DNA of 64,000 nucleotides. It comes from Streptomyces sp. NRRL B-3428. Lineage in GTDB: Bacteria; Actinomycetota; Actinomycetes; Streptomycetales; Streptomycetaceae. Position 1 is the stretch's first letter. The number at the start of each line of letters is the position of its first letter. Both the position numbers and the translations under genes were made by a program. The DNA lies in NCBI GenBank assembly GCA_000721375.1, contig JOGW01000026.1, positions 36,756 to 100,755 on the forward strand. Direction: 5' to 3'. The notes beneath the pieces were generated by a model, which worked only from the letters and a program-made list of their open reading frames with translations, was not told where the DNA came from and searched no databases. This document shows positions 1 to 8,013 of this stretch, piece by piece.

Positions 1-438
1 GGCCGACTGCGCCTGGGAGACCCGCGGCAGGTCGATGCCCGCCTGGCGGTAGGCGGCCTGCACCAGGCCCGAGCAGTCGTACGCGCCCGGCCCGGTCGCT
101 CCCATCACGAAGCCCTTGCCGAGCTGAGCGCGTACGAACTCCACGACGGCCGCCGCCGAGCCGGATATCGGGCGGGTCGACTGCGACGGGCTGCCGACGG
201 AGTCGGAGGCGGAAGTGTCGGGGGCCGCCGAAGAGTTGCTGTCGTGCCGCGAGTACGGGACGTGAGTGTCGGAGCCCTGGTAGGAGGGACCTGGATCGGC
301 CTGGTGCGCGGAGGCCGGGGCCGCGAAGGCGGTCAGTGCGAGGGTGCCGAGAACGCCACCCCCGATTCCCGTACGGAGGGCGGAGCGGCGGGGACGGGGC
401 TTGGCGTGCCGGGGTTTGTGTCGAGCGGAAGTGATCAT
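1..438 (-). CDS. NlpC/P60 cell-wall hydrolase, N-terminal part
   Basis: Secreted peptidoglycan endopeptidase of the NlpC/P60 family, cut by the left edge so that only the first 146 residues are visible. A basic N-terminus followed by a hydrophobic stretch (about residues 23-44, ending A-S-A) is a Sec-type signal peptide. A Ser/Asp-rich linker (about 50-95) leads into the NlpC/P60 domain. The catalytic cysteine is Cys122 in the hallmark D-C-S-G-L; the histidine dyad lies outside the window. The family cleaves stem-peptide bonds in the wall. The ATG at 438 lacks an obvious Shine-Dalgarno sequence, so the exact start is less certain than the identity. Confidence 0.88.
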   Translation of the reverse strand, partial: MITSARHKPRHAKPRPRRSALRTGIGGGVLGTLALTAFAAPASAHQADPGPSYQGSDTHVPYSRHDSNSSAAPDTSASDSVGSPSQSTRPISGSAAAVVEFVRAQLGKGFVMGATGPGAYDCSGLVQAAYRQAGIDLPRVSQAQSA

Positions 439-850
439 GCACAACGGCTATCAGCTCCACCGAGGCGAATTCAAAATGCGTGGAATTGGCCATATTCGGC
501 GTGGCGAACGGCTGTTGAAGGTGTGGGGCGGGTGAGTCTTCGCGCCGGTTACTCCTCGAGGCGCGGCGCCAGCCGCTGACCTGCACCTTTAAGTGACCCT
601 CACGGTCCGGTACTTCGCTATCACGTACGGGGGCGAATCGGACAACTCGCCTCCCCTCGCAAAGGTTGCTCAAGTGGCTTGATTCACAGGACGCTCCCAC
701 GGCCGACCCGGCGGTGCGCGTCGACGTCGCCGCCGCACGGGCGATGCCCGGAAATTGCGCGAGGCCCCTCACCGGCAGGCGCATGATGCCGGATATATCC
801 TGTTGATGATCATTTGCCCCGAGTGTCGATGACCGAGACCGAGGACCCTT
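439..850. other. Divergent intergenic region, no gene seen
   Basis: This 412-base gap separates the NlpC/P60 gene (leftward) from the peptide transporter (rightward), so it should hold both promoters. I saw no convincing ORF, and no clear ydaO/c-di-AMP riboswitch, which often precedes Streptomyces wall hydrolases. An AT-richer patch around 786-812 (GGATATATCC) lies at promoter distance from the transporter start. A GAGGA Shine-Dalgarno sequence sits at 841-845. Confidence 0.5.
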
Positions 851-2344
851 GTGCCCAGCAGCGCCCCAAGCCCTGCCACACAGCCCGCGCCGCCCGGCGA
901 CCACGCCTTCTTCGGACAGCCCAAAGGCCTGCTGACCCTCTCCGGCCTTGAGGTCTGGGAACGGTTCTCCTTCCTCGGCATGCAGGCGATCCTCGTCCTG
1001 TACTTCGCCGACACCGTCGCCGACGGCGGGATGGGCATGGACGCGGGCACCGCCGCCTCCGTGTCGGCGGCCTACGGCACCCTCGTCTATCTGGTCTCCG
1101 TCGCGGGTGGCTGGCTCGCCGACCGCATCCTCGGCTCCTACCGCGCCGTGCTGTGGGGCGGCATCCTCATCGCCTGCGGCCATTACGCGATGGCCGTGCC
1201 CACGAACGTCATGACCTGGGTCGGCCTCGGCCTGATCAGCGCAGGCACCGGTCTGCTCAAGCCGAACGTGGCCACGATGGTCGGCAAGCTCTACCGCACC
1301 GACGACGAGCGCCGCGACGCCGGCTTCGCGCTCTACTACATGGGCATCAACATCGGCGCCTTCCTCGGCCCGCTGATCACGGGCTGGCTCGGCGAGCACA
1401 AGGGCTGGCACTGGGGTTTCTCGGCCGCCGCCATCGGCATGACCTTCGGTCTCATCCAGTACGTCGCCGGCCGCGGCAATCTCGCCGGCCGCAAGCACAC
1501 CGCCGAGTTCGCCCTGCCGCCGCAGGCGATGCGCCGAGCCGTCCGGCTCATCGTGACCGGCCTGATCGTCTGCGCCGTCCTCGCCGCGCTGCTCGCGGCC
1601 ATCGGCTGGCTGACCATGGGCCGCTTCGTCGACCTGCTCACCGTGATCTCGGTGCTCGCCCCCATCGCGTACTTCGTCTGGATGTTCAGGAGTCCGCGCG
1701 TCACCGGCGAGGAGCGCGGACGGCTGCGCCCGTACGTCGTCCTCTTCCTCGCCTCCGTGGCCTTCAACTTCATCCTGTTCCAGGCCTACTCGACGATGAT
1801 GCTGCTCGCCTCGACCAGCGCCGAGACGACCATCCTCGGCTTCGACTTCCCCGCCAGCTGGTACGCCTCCGCACTCGGCGCCTTCGAGGTGGCGCTCGCA
1901 CCGGTCGTGGCCGCGGTGTGGGCGCGGATGGGACCACGCCAGCCGCACGCCTCCAACAAGATCGCGTTCGGCGTCATCCTCGGCGGCCTGTCGTTCCTGC
2001 TGATGGTCCTGCCGACCTCCGGACACAGCGGCGACTACAAGATGGCCGCCTGGTGGATCGTCGGCTCCTATCTGCTGCTCGGCCTCGGCGACATCCTCCT
2101 GGAGACCTCCGGTATGTCCGCCACCACCAAGCTCGCGCCCAAGGCGTTCGCGAGCCAGACGATGGCCCTGTGGTTCCTGTCGCTCGCCCTCGCCAACGGC
2201 ATCCAGGCGCAGACCGTGAAGTTCTACGGCAAGATCTCCGACCCCGTGTACTTCGGCGTCAACGGCGCGGTCGCGGTAGCCGTCGGCCTCGCCGTGATCG
2301 CCGCCGCGCCCTGGCTCCGGCGCACCATGCACCCCGTCCACTGA
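851..2344 (+). CDS. POT/PTR family proton-dependent peptide transporter
   Basis: Inner-membrane major facilitator of the proton-coupled oligopeptide transporter (POT) family, which imports di- and tripeptides with protons. At 497 residues with about 12-14 hydrophobic segments it has the usual family length. The E-x-x-E-R-F proton-coupling motif on helix 1 is visible as E34-V-W-E37-R-F. The second PTR2 signature appears near residues 158-173 as F-A-L-Y-Y-M-G-I-N-I-G. The GTG start at 851 follows a GAGGA sequence. It is followed after 73 bp by a CocE-type hydrolase, so uptake and intracellular cleavage of peptides or amides could be coupled; that link is inference. Confidence 0.92.
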   Translation: MPSSAPSPATQPAPPGDHAFFGQPKGLLTLSGLEVWERFSFLGMQAILVLYFADTVADGGMGMDAGTAASVSAAYGTLVYLVSVAGGWLADRILGSYRAVLWGGILIACGHYAMAVPTNVMTWVGLGLISAGTGLLKPNVATMVGKLYRTDDERRDAGFALYYMGINIGAFLGPLITGWLGEHKGWHWGFSAAAIGMTFGLIQYVAGRGNLAGRKHTAEFALPPQAMRRAVRLIVTGLIVCAVLAALLAAIGWLTMGRFVDLLTVISVLAPIAYFVWMFRSPRVTGEERGRLRPYVVLFLASVAFNFILFQAYSTMMLLASTSAETTILGFDFPASWYASALGAFEVALAPVVAAVWARMGPRQPHASNKIAFGVILGGLSFLLMVLPTSGHSGDYKMAAWWIVGSYLLLGLGDILLETSGMSATTKLAPKAFASQTMALWFLSLALANGIQAQTVKFYGKISDPVYFGVNGAVAVAVGLAVIAAAPWLRRTMHPVH

Positions 2345-2417
2345 GGTACGCGACCCTCGTCCGCCGAGGTCCGTGATCCCCGTCCGCTGCCGGCCGTTCG
2401 AGCCGTACGAGGTTCCC

Positions 2418-4445
2418 ATGCACATCCGCACCGACTTCCCGTACGAGACCACCCGCGAGGATCTCCGCATCCCGCTTCCCGACGGCACGCACCTCTACGC
2501 CCGCATCTGGCGCCCGGTGACCGAGGAGCAGGTGCCCGCGCTCCTCGAATACCTGCCGTACCGGCTGAGCGACTGGACCGCGCCCCGCGACTGGCAGCGC
2601 CACCCTTGGTACGCGGGCCACGGCTACGCCTCCGTACGGGTCGACGTACGCGGACACGGCAACTCCGAGGGGCTGCCCGGCGACGAGTACGACGCCACCG
2701 AACTCGCCGACGGAGTCGCCGTGGTGGAGTGGCTCGCCGCGCAGCCCTGGTGCAGCGGCAAGGTCGGCATGTTCGGCATCTCCTGGGGCGGCTTCAACTC
2801 CCTGCAGATCGCGGCCCTCGCCCCCGAACCCCTCAAGGCGATCGTCACCGTCTGCTCCACCGACGACCGCTACGACAACGACGTGCACTACATGGGAGGC
2901 TCCGTCCTCGCCGTGGACATGCACGCCTGGGCCGCGACCATGCTCGCGTTCGTCGCCCGCCCACCGGACCCCGCCCACTTCGGCGAGGACTGGAAGCGCC
3001 AGTGGCTGACCCGCCTCGACGCTGTCGAGCCCTTCATCCACACCTGGCTCGCCCACCAGACCCGTGACGCCTATTGGCGGCACGGCAGCGTCTGCGAGGA
3101 CTACTCGTCGGTGCAGGCCGCGGTGCTCGCCGTCGGCGGCTGGCACGACCCGTACCGCGACACGGTGCTGCGTCTCGTAGAGCATCTTCCGGCAGATGTA
3201 CGGGGATTGATCGGCCCTTGGTCGCACCAGTACCCCGACCGGGGTCTGCCGCCCGGCCCCGCGATCGGCTTTCTGCAGGAGACGCTGCGCTGGTGGGACC
3301 AGCACCTCAAGGGCATCGACACCGGCGTCATGGCCGAGCCCGAGCTGCGCTCATGGATCAGCGACGCCCACCCGCCGGCCACGGTGTACGAGCAGTTGGC
3401 GGGCGGCTGGGTCGGCGACCCGTCCTGGCCCTCACCGCATGTGACCACGACCCGGCTCGCCCTCGACGCGGAGCTGACCGGGGGCCGGGTCCCCGGTGAC
3501 GACCCGTGGGTACAGGTCCGTTCCCCGCAGCACACCGGCCTCGACGCGGGCCGCTTCTTCCCCTTCGGCAACGACGCCGACCTCCCTCCCGACCAGCGCG
3601 AAGAGGACGGCCGTTCGGTCTGCTTCGACTCCGCGCCGCTCGGGCACGCCCAGGAAATCCTCGGCCGCCCCCGCGTCACCCTGCGACTGCGCTGCCCCGC
3701 CACGCACGGCCGAGTGATCGCCAGGCTGTGCGAGGTGGGTCCGGACGGTGCGTCCACCCTGATCACCCGCGGTGTACTCAACCTCTCCGCACGCGCAGTA
3801 CGCGACAAGGCCCTCGACTGGGAGCCGGGCACCGCCGAGGACGTCAGCTTCGAACTGAACGCCATCGGCCACCGCTTCGCCCCCGGCAACCGCGTGCGCC
3901 TCGCCCTCTCCTCCGCGTACTGGCCCTGGATCTGGCCGGACGCCGAGGGTGCGGGCTGGAGCGTGGACGTCACCTCGAGCACCCTCGAACTCCCCGTGCG
4001 CACAGCGCCGTCCAAGGAACCCGAGCTGACCTTCGCGGAGCCCGAGCAGTCCGCGCCGCTCGGCGTGCTCTTTCCGGAATCACCCGGGGAGCAGCGTCCC
4101 GAGCGTCGCGTCGTACGGGATGTGGCGCCGGGCACCTGGCGTCTTGAGGTCGATCCTCGTTACGGCGGCACCCGGATCTACCCCGACGGCCTGGAGTTCA
4201 CCGAGGACGCGGCGGAGATCTACGAGATCCAGGAGGCCGATCCGCTGAGTGCGCGCACCCGCTCCGACTGGTCCGTGCGCCTGCACCGGCCCGACCTCGG
4301 CTGGGACGCCCGGATCCGTACGCGCTCCGAAATCACCTGCACCGCAACGGAGTTCATCACGACCGACGAGCTCACATGCCGGGACGGTGAGGAGATCGTC
4401 TTCCATCGGACGTGGGAGAAGCGCATTCCGCGTACGGCGGGTTGA
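2418..4445 (+). CDS. CocE/NonD family hydrolase (X-Pro dipeptidyl-peptidase-like)
   Basis: Alpha/beta hydrolase of the S15/CocE group, which includes X-Pro dipeptidyl peptidases, cocaine esterase and glutaryl-7-ACA acylases. The serine nucleophile is Ser122 in G-I-S-W-G-G. The catalytic domain covers roughly residues 15-310, and a C-terminal jelly-roll domain (PepX_C type) follows from about 330 to 560. The remaining ~100 residues form an extra C-terminal extension. The frame is open from a GTG at 2373, but the ATG at 2418 has a GAGG sequence 6 nt upstream and gives a normal N-terminus, so I chose it (675 residues). No signal peptide is present, so it should act in the cytoplasm. The substrate (peptide, ester or acyl-amide) cannot be read from sequence. 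Confidence 0.85.
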   Translation: MHIRTDFPYETTREDLRIPLPDGTHLYARIWRPVTEEQVPALLEYLPYRLSDWTAPRDWQRHPWYAGHGYASVRVDVRGHGNSEGLPGDEYDATELADGVAVVEWLAAQPWCSGKVGMFGISWGGFNSLQIAALAPEPLKAIVTVCSTDDRYDNDVHYMGGSVLAVDMHAWAATMLAFVARPPDPAHFGEDWKRQWLTRLDAVEPFIHTWLAHQTRDAYWRHGSVCEDYSSVQAAVLAVGGWHDPYRDTVLRLVEHLPADVRGLIGPWSHQYPDRGLPPGPAIGFLQETLRWWDQHLKGIDTGVMAEPELRSWISDAHPPATVYEQLAGGWVGDPSWPSPHVTTTRLALDAELTGGRVPGDDPWVQVRSPQHTGLDAGRFFPFGNDADLPPDQREEDGRSVCFDSAPLGHAQEILGRPRVTLRLRCPATHGRVIARLCEVGPDGASTLITRGVLNLSARAVRDKALDWEPGTAEDVSFELNAIGHRFAPGNRVRLALSSAYWPWIWPDAEGAGWSVDVTSSTLELPVRTAPSKEPELTFAEPEQSAPLGVLFPESPGEQRPERRVVRDVAPGTWRLEVDPRYGGTRIYPDGLEFTEDAAEIYEIQEADPLSARTRSDWSVRLHRPDLGWDARIRTRSEITCTATEFITTDELTCRDGEEIVFHRTWEKRIPRTAG

Positions 4446-4525
4446 CCGAGTGCGCCTCGGCCTGAGTGCAGGGCAGGGCTGGTTCGGGCAGGGCAGGGTT
4501 TGGCAGAGCTGGGCTGGGCTGGGCG
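4446..4525. repeat. G-rich short repeats between convergent genes
   Basis: Between the convergent hydrolase and metallo-hydrolase genes lies a run of degenerate units of GGGCAG, GGGCTG and GGCAGAG, giving a strongly G-rich plus strand (about 4467-4524). It looks like slippage-prone simple sequence. No terminator-like hairpin was seen in it. Confidence 0.5.
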
Positions 4526-5314
4526 TCAGGAACGGTCGCCGAATTCCAGTCGGTCGAGCAGTCCGGCCTCGGTGAAGGCGGCGATCAGGTCGTCCCGGCC
4601 TTCGGTGAAGTGCGCCCAGCTGTCGTAGTGGACGGGAATCACCCGGCGGGCACCGAGAATCCGTGCCGCTTCGGCGGTCTGTGCGCTGTCGAGGACGATC
4701 GGAGCGCCGTCGAAGAGGACGGAGAAGCGGGGGGCTCCGGCGAACAGGAGGGCGGTGTCCACCGGGCCGAACCGTTCGGCGGTCTCCCTCACAAGGTCCA
4801 GTGAGGCGTTGTCGCCGCTGACGTAGACGGTGGGGAGTCCCTCTCCGGTCAGGACGAATCCGACGACCTGGCCGGTGACCGGTTCGACCTCCTCGCGCTT
4901 GCCGGGTCCGTGGAGTGCGGGGACACCGGTGACGGTGAGGGTGGCGCCGCCGGGGCGGACCAGTTCGATCGACTCCCAGTCGGCCAGCCCTGTGGCCTTC
5001 GACCCGAGGCGACGTGCGCCCCCGGGCGTGGTCAGGGTCAGCGGGACGTCCGCGAGCAGCGCCCGGCCGGATTCATCGAGGTTGTCGGGGTGTTCGTCGT
5101 GGGAGAGCAGGACGACGTCGATGCGGCCGAGGTCCGTCGCGGGTATGGAGGCGGGCGCCGTCTTGGTGAGTTGTCCGCCTGGTACGTGGTAGTCGCGGGG
5201 CGCGTCGAACGTCGGGTCGGTCAGAAATCGCAGACCGCCGTACTCGAAGAGGGCGGTGGGGCCGCCGAAGACGCGGACGGGGAATGCCGCATGGGTCGCA
5301 CTGACGCCGGTCAT
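4526..5314 (-). CDS. UlaG-like MBL-fold metallo-hydrolase
   Basis: Metallo-beta-lactamase-fold protein of the UlaG-like branch (lactonases and related hydrolases). After the N-terminal strands comes the metal-site segment S-H-D-E-H-P-D-N-L-D (about residues 71-80 from the chosen start). A V-S-G-D-N motif and a V-I-P-V-H-Y-D-S-W motif supply the later ligands. The first segment departs from the canonical H-x-H-x-D-H: it reads H-x-x-H-x-D-N, so metal stoichiometry may differ. The frame opens at a GTG at 5326, but the ATG at 5314 has GAGGA 6 nt upstream and is the likelier start (262 residues). It is divergent from the CGNR regulator gene across a perfect 12-bp inverted repeat and is probably its target. 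Substrate unknown. Confidence 0.8.
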   Translation of the reverse strand: MTGVSATHAAFPVRVFGGPTALFEYGGLRFLTDPTFDAPRDYHVPGGQLTKTAPASIPATDLGRIDVVLLSHDEHPDNLDESGRALLADVPLTLTTPGGARRLGSKATGLADWESIELVRPGGATLTVTGVPALHGPGKREEVEPVTGQVVGFVLTGEGLPTVYVSGDNASLDLVRETAERFGPVDTALLFAGAPRFSVLFDGAPIVLDSAQTAEAARILGARRVIPVHYDSWAHFTEGRDDLIAAFTEAGLLDRLEFGDRS

Positions 5315-5338
5315 CAGATTCCTCACGGTTGGCTATTG

Positions 5339-5379
5339 GCCTATCCGTGATGGACGGTAATGGTGTCTCACGGATAGGC
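5339..5379. promoter_or_regulatory. Perfect 12-bp inverted repeat, candidate operator
   Basis: GCCTATCCGTGA at 5339-5350 is matched by its exact reverse complement at 5368-5379, with a 17-nt spacer. It sits between the divergent metallo-hydrolase start (5314) and the CGNR-protein start (5392). A further degenerate half-site, TCACGG followed by TTGGCTAT, lies just outside at about 5322-5336. Position and symmetry suggest an operator controlling both genes, most simply bound by the CGNR protein itself. Confidence 0.6.
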
Positions 5380-5391
5380 GCAAGCCCTAAC

Positions 5392-6000
5392 ATGAGATGC
5401 ATGAGTGAGACCCTGTCCGGCGAACACCTGCCACCGTCTGCGCCGGGGGCGGAGGACTACCTCGCCCTCGACTTCGTCAACAGCGCCATCGCGCAGCCTG
5501 GAGGGCAGTTCATCGATCTCCTCGCCACCCCCGAGACCACCGCTCGCTGGCTGTGCGAACGGGGCCTCGCGCCGGCCGATGCCGGGGTGCAGGAGATGTG
5601 TGTCGCGCAACTGCGCGCCTTGCGCGAGAACGTCAGGGCGTTGTTCGCGTCGCGCGTCGCCGGACTGCCCGCGCTGCCCGGGGCGCTGTCGGCGGTCAAC
5701 GACGCGCTGGGCAAAGCCCCTTCGGCAGCGCTGTTGTACTGGGACGAGAAGAACGGTCCTTACCGCGCCGTGCCGTGTCCCACCGACGAGATTCTCGACC
5801 GTGCTCTGGCGGCCCTCGCGGCCGGCGCGGCCGACCTCCTCACCGGCCCCGACGCCGACCGCCTCATCGGCTGCGGCTCCAGTCCCTGCAACCGTTACCT
5901 GCTGCGCCACGGGCGCCGCCATTGGTGCTCGATCCGCTGCGGCGACCGCGCCCGCGCCGCGCGCGCCTATGTACGACGCACGCGGTCGGCAGCGGACTGA
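5392..6000 (+). CDS. CGNR zinc-finger (ABATE-domain) putative regulator
   Basis: Protein of about 202 residues with an N-terminal ABATE domain (D-Y-L-A-L-D-F-V-N-S near residue 25 is its usual opening) and a C-terminal four-cysteine zinc finger, C-x4-C ... W-C-S-x2-C. The eponymous C-G-N-R is C-G-D-R here. CGNR proteins are presumed DNA-binding regulators, often next to the genes they control; few have been studied. Two in-frame ATGs (5392 and 5401) are possible and neither has a Shine-Dalgarno sequence, so the mRNA may be leaderless. The adjacent inverted repeat suggests autoregulation. Confidence 0.8.
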   Translation: MRCMSETLSGEHLPPSAPGAEDYLALDFVNSAIAQPGGQFIDLLATPETTARWLCERGLAPADAGVQEMCVAQLRALRENVRALFASRVAGLPALPGALSAVNDALGKAPSAALLYWDEKNGPYRAVPCPTDEILDRALAALAAGAADLLTGPDADRLIGCGSSPCNRYLLRHGRRHWCSIRCGDRARAARAYVRRTRSAAD

Positions 6001-6025
6001 CGGGCTGCGCAAGCAGGCGTGAAGC

Positions 6026-7234
6026 CTAGGGTGCGTGCTCGATGTCGCCGGCCTGGGCCTGCGCCGGTCGACTGCGGAGCAGTTCCTGGCGCGCGCCACC
6101 GCGTCGCGCGAGGTGCAGCTTGTACCCGCCGGGCTTGTGCGCCTCTTCGGCCAGGTGCTTGATCACCACCTTGCACACCAGCTCCTTGAGCTTCGCGCCG
6201 GGGCGGCCGCCGATGTTGAACCACACCGCTTCGTCGTACTTGTCGGCGAACTGGAAGATGCCGGCGTTGCGCCCCAGGCTGATGCACTGAGCCCCGAAGA
6301 CCTGGTTGAAGCGGGCGGGCCGCTCGTCCATGATCCGGCTCAGAACCGTGTCGGCGGCCCGGGCGCCCAGCGGCATGGCGGCCTGGCAGCTCATCCGGGG
6401 CGGCAGTCCCGACGGCGCCGCCGAGTCGCCGGCCGCGACGATGCGGTCGTCGTCCACGCTGGTCAGCGTCTCGTCGGTGAGCAGGCGGCCGACGGCGTCG
6501 ACGGTCAGGCCACTGCGAGCGGCCAGGTCGGGTACGCCGAATCCGGCGGTCCAGACGGTCACGTCGCTCGGCAGTTCGCGGCCGTCTGCGAGGACCACGG
6601 TGTCGGCGGCCACGTCCGTCACTCTCGTACCCGGCCCCGCCACCACGCTCACGCCCAGTGCGGCCAGCCGTCTCGCGACCGAGCGGCGGCCTCTCGCGTG
6701 GAGGTACGGGCCGAGCTCACCGCCGCATACCAGGGTCACCCGCCGCCCCTGCTCGGCGAGTTCGGCGGCGGTCTCGATACCGGTGGGGCCCGCACCGACC
6801 ACCGTCACCGCCGCGGTCGCGGGTGCCGCGTCGAGTATCGGACGCAGCCGCCCCGCGTCTTCGAGGGTGCTGATCGGGTGGGCGAATTCGGCGGCTCCCC
6901 GTACGTCCGGGTCGGCGCTGCCGCTCCCCACCGCGTAGACGAGGTAGTCGTATGCGAGCTCGCCGCCCGAGCTCAACTCCAGGGTGCGGGCGGCCGGGGC
7001 GATACGTGTGACGGTGTCGACCACAAGGTGGACGCCTTCGGCCAGCACCTCGCGGTACTCGAAGACGGCCTGCGCGGTGCCGGCCACCATCTGGTGCAGC
7101 CGGATTCGGTGGACGAAGTCAGGGCGAGGATTGACGAGGGTCACCGCCACGTCTTCGAGCCGGGTCAGGCGGTTGGCCGCCATCACTCCGGCGTACCCGC
7201 CGCCGACAACCATCACGTTGGTCTTGCCGTTCAT
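6026..7234 (-). CDS. FAD-dependent NAD(P) oxidoreductase, type-II NADH dehydrogenase-like
   Basis: Two-dinucleotide-binding-domain flavoprotein of 402 residues. The FAD site is the N-terminal V-V-G-G-G-Y-A-G (about residues 9-16). The NAD(P)H site is V-V-G-A-G-P-T-G near residue 145. The second FAD motif is V-A-A-G-D-S-A near residue 265. The fold matches type-II NADH:quinone oxidoreductases and related reductases. No C-terminal amphipathic membrane anchor is obvious, so electron delivery to quinone is uncertain. It is convergent with the CGNR gene and divergent from the ArsR/MFS operon. The redox partner cannot be named from sequence. Confidence 0.82.
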   Translation of the reverse strand: MNGKTNVMVVGGGYAGVMAANRLTRLEDVAVTLVNPRPDFVHRIRLHQMVAGTAQAVFEYREVLAEGVHLVVDTVTRIAPAARTLELSSGGELAYDYLVYAVGSGSADPDVRGAAEFAHPISTLEDAGRLRPILDAAPATAAVTVVGAGPTGIETAAELAEQGRRVTLVCGGELGPYLHARGRRSVARRLAALGVSVVAGPGTRVTDVAADTVVLADGRELPSDVTVWTAGFGVPDLAARSGLTVDAVGRLLTDETLTSVDDDRIVAAGDSAAPSGLPPRMSCQAAMPLGARAADTVLSRIMDERPARFNQVFGAQCISLGRNAGIFQFADKYDEAVWFNIGGRPGAKLKELVCKVVIKHLAEEAHKPGGYKLHLARRGGARQELLRSRPAQAQAGDIEHAP

Positions 7235-7394
7235 CGGTGCATTTCCGTTCTCGGGGGTGCGGCGTCCGTGCGCCGCGGTGGGTGATTCGCCGGGGGCGGA
7301 AGGGGACCGCTCGGTCCACGTGATTCCGCTGAGTCAGGTCTCGCCGTCCCGGCCTGAGTGGTGCGTGGCTCGACGTCGAGCGGCGCGCACCCCA

Positions 7395-7448
7395 AGATCA
7401 TGCATGCACAAGAGGAGTTGCACAAGAGCTCTTGTGCATGCATGATCT
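7395..7448. promoter_or_regulatory. Triple-site ArsR-type operator (19-bp inverted repeat)
   Basis: The 10-mer TGCACAAGAG occurs twice in direct orientation (7405-7414 and 7419-7428) and once inverted (7429-7438). The second and third copies abut as an 18-bp perfect palindrome at 7420-7437. The outer pair forms a 19-bp perfect inverted repeat (7395-7413 with 7430-7448). The array ends 4 bp before the ATG of the ArsR-type gene, an ideal place for autorepression. Confidence 0.75.
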
Positions 7449-7452
7449 CGAT

Positions 7453-8013
7453 ATGACCGACGATCAGATCAAGGACGCCGACCGGCTGGTGGTCCTGGCC
7501 CACCCGCTGCGCCGCCGCCTGATGGACATCCTTCGCGCCTACGGTCCCGCGACCGCCAGCGCGCTGGCCGAGCGCACCGACCAGGCCGTGGGCAACATCA
7601 GCCACCATCTCCGCGTCCTCGGCACTGCCGGACTCATCGAAGAGGCCCCGGAACTGGCCCGCGACAAGCGCGAGCGCTGGTGGCGGCGCTCCTCCACCAA
7701 CACCTCGTTCACCCAGGGCGACTTCGCGGCCGATCCCAACGCGGCGCTGGTCTCCCAGAGCGTGCAGTCGATGCTGCTCGACCGGCACACCGCGGCCGCC
7801 CGGGACTGGCTGCTCGCCGAGCAGCCCGGCGCATGGGTGGACTCCGCATACGTCGCCGACCGGTGGCTGATGCTGACACCCGAGGAACTCGCCGAGCTCG
7901 GCCAGGAGATCATCGCGATCCAGCAGAAGTGGGGCACCCGGGAGGTGCCCGACGACGGCAAGGAACGCCAGCCGGTCCTGGTCTTCTCCTACGGCATGCC
8001 GGCCACGCCGTGA
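7453..8013 (+). CDS. ArsR-type winged-helix transcriptional regulator
   Basis: Winged-helix repressor of 186 residues. The HTH lies at about residues 12-70, with L-A-H-P-L-R-R-R-L opening helix 1 and N-I-S-H-H-L-R-V-L forming the recognition helix. The C-terminal half is a ligand or dimerisation region of the type found in regulators that sit in front of MFS exporters. TTG and ATG starts further upstream (7432, 7438) lie inside the operator array, so ATG 7453 is preferred; no Shine-Dalgarno sequence is seen. The stop overlaps the GTG of the MFS gene by 4 bp, indicating translational coupling. It has no metal-binding cysteine cluster, so arsenic or metal sensing is not supported. Confidence 0.85.
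   Translation: MTDDQIKDADRLVVLAHPLRRRLMDILRAYGPATASALAERTDQAVGNISHHLRVLGTAGLIEEAPELARDKRERWWRRSSTNTSFTQGDFAADPNAALVSQSVQSMLLDRHTAAARDWLLAEQPGAWVDSAYVADRWLMLTPEELAELGQEIIAIQQKWGTREVPDDGKERQPVLVFSYGMPATP

Noticed and set aside
439..850. c-di-AMP (ydaO) riboswitch upstream of the NlpC/P60 gene
   Set aside because: These elements often precede Streptomyces wall hydrolases, but I could not find the conserved blocks here.
7453..8013. Metal-responsive ArsR sensor
   Set aside because: No cysteine or histidine cluster of the metal-binding type; the fusion with an MFS operon fits small-molecule efflux better.
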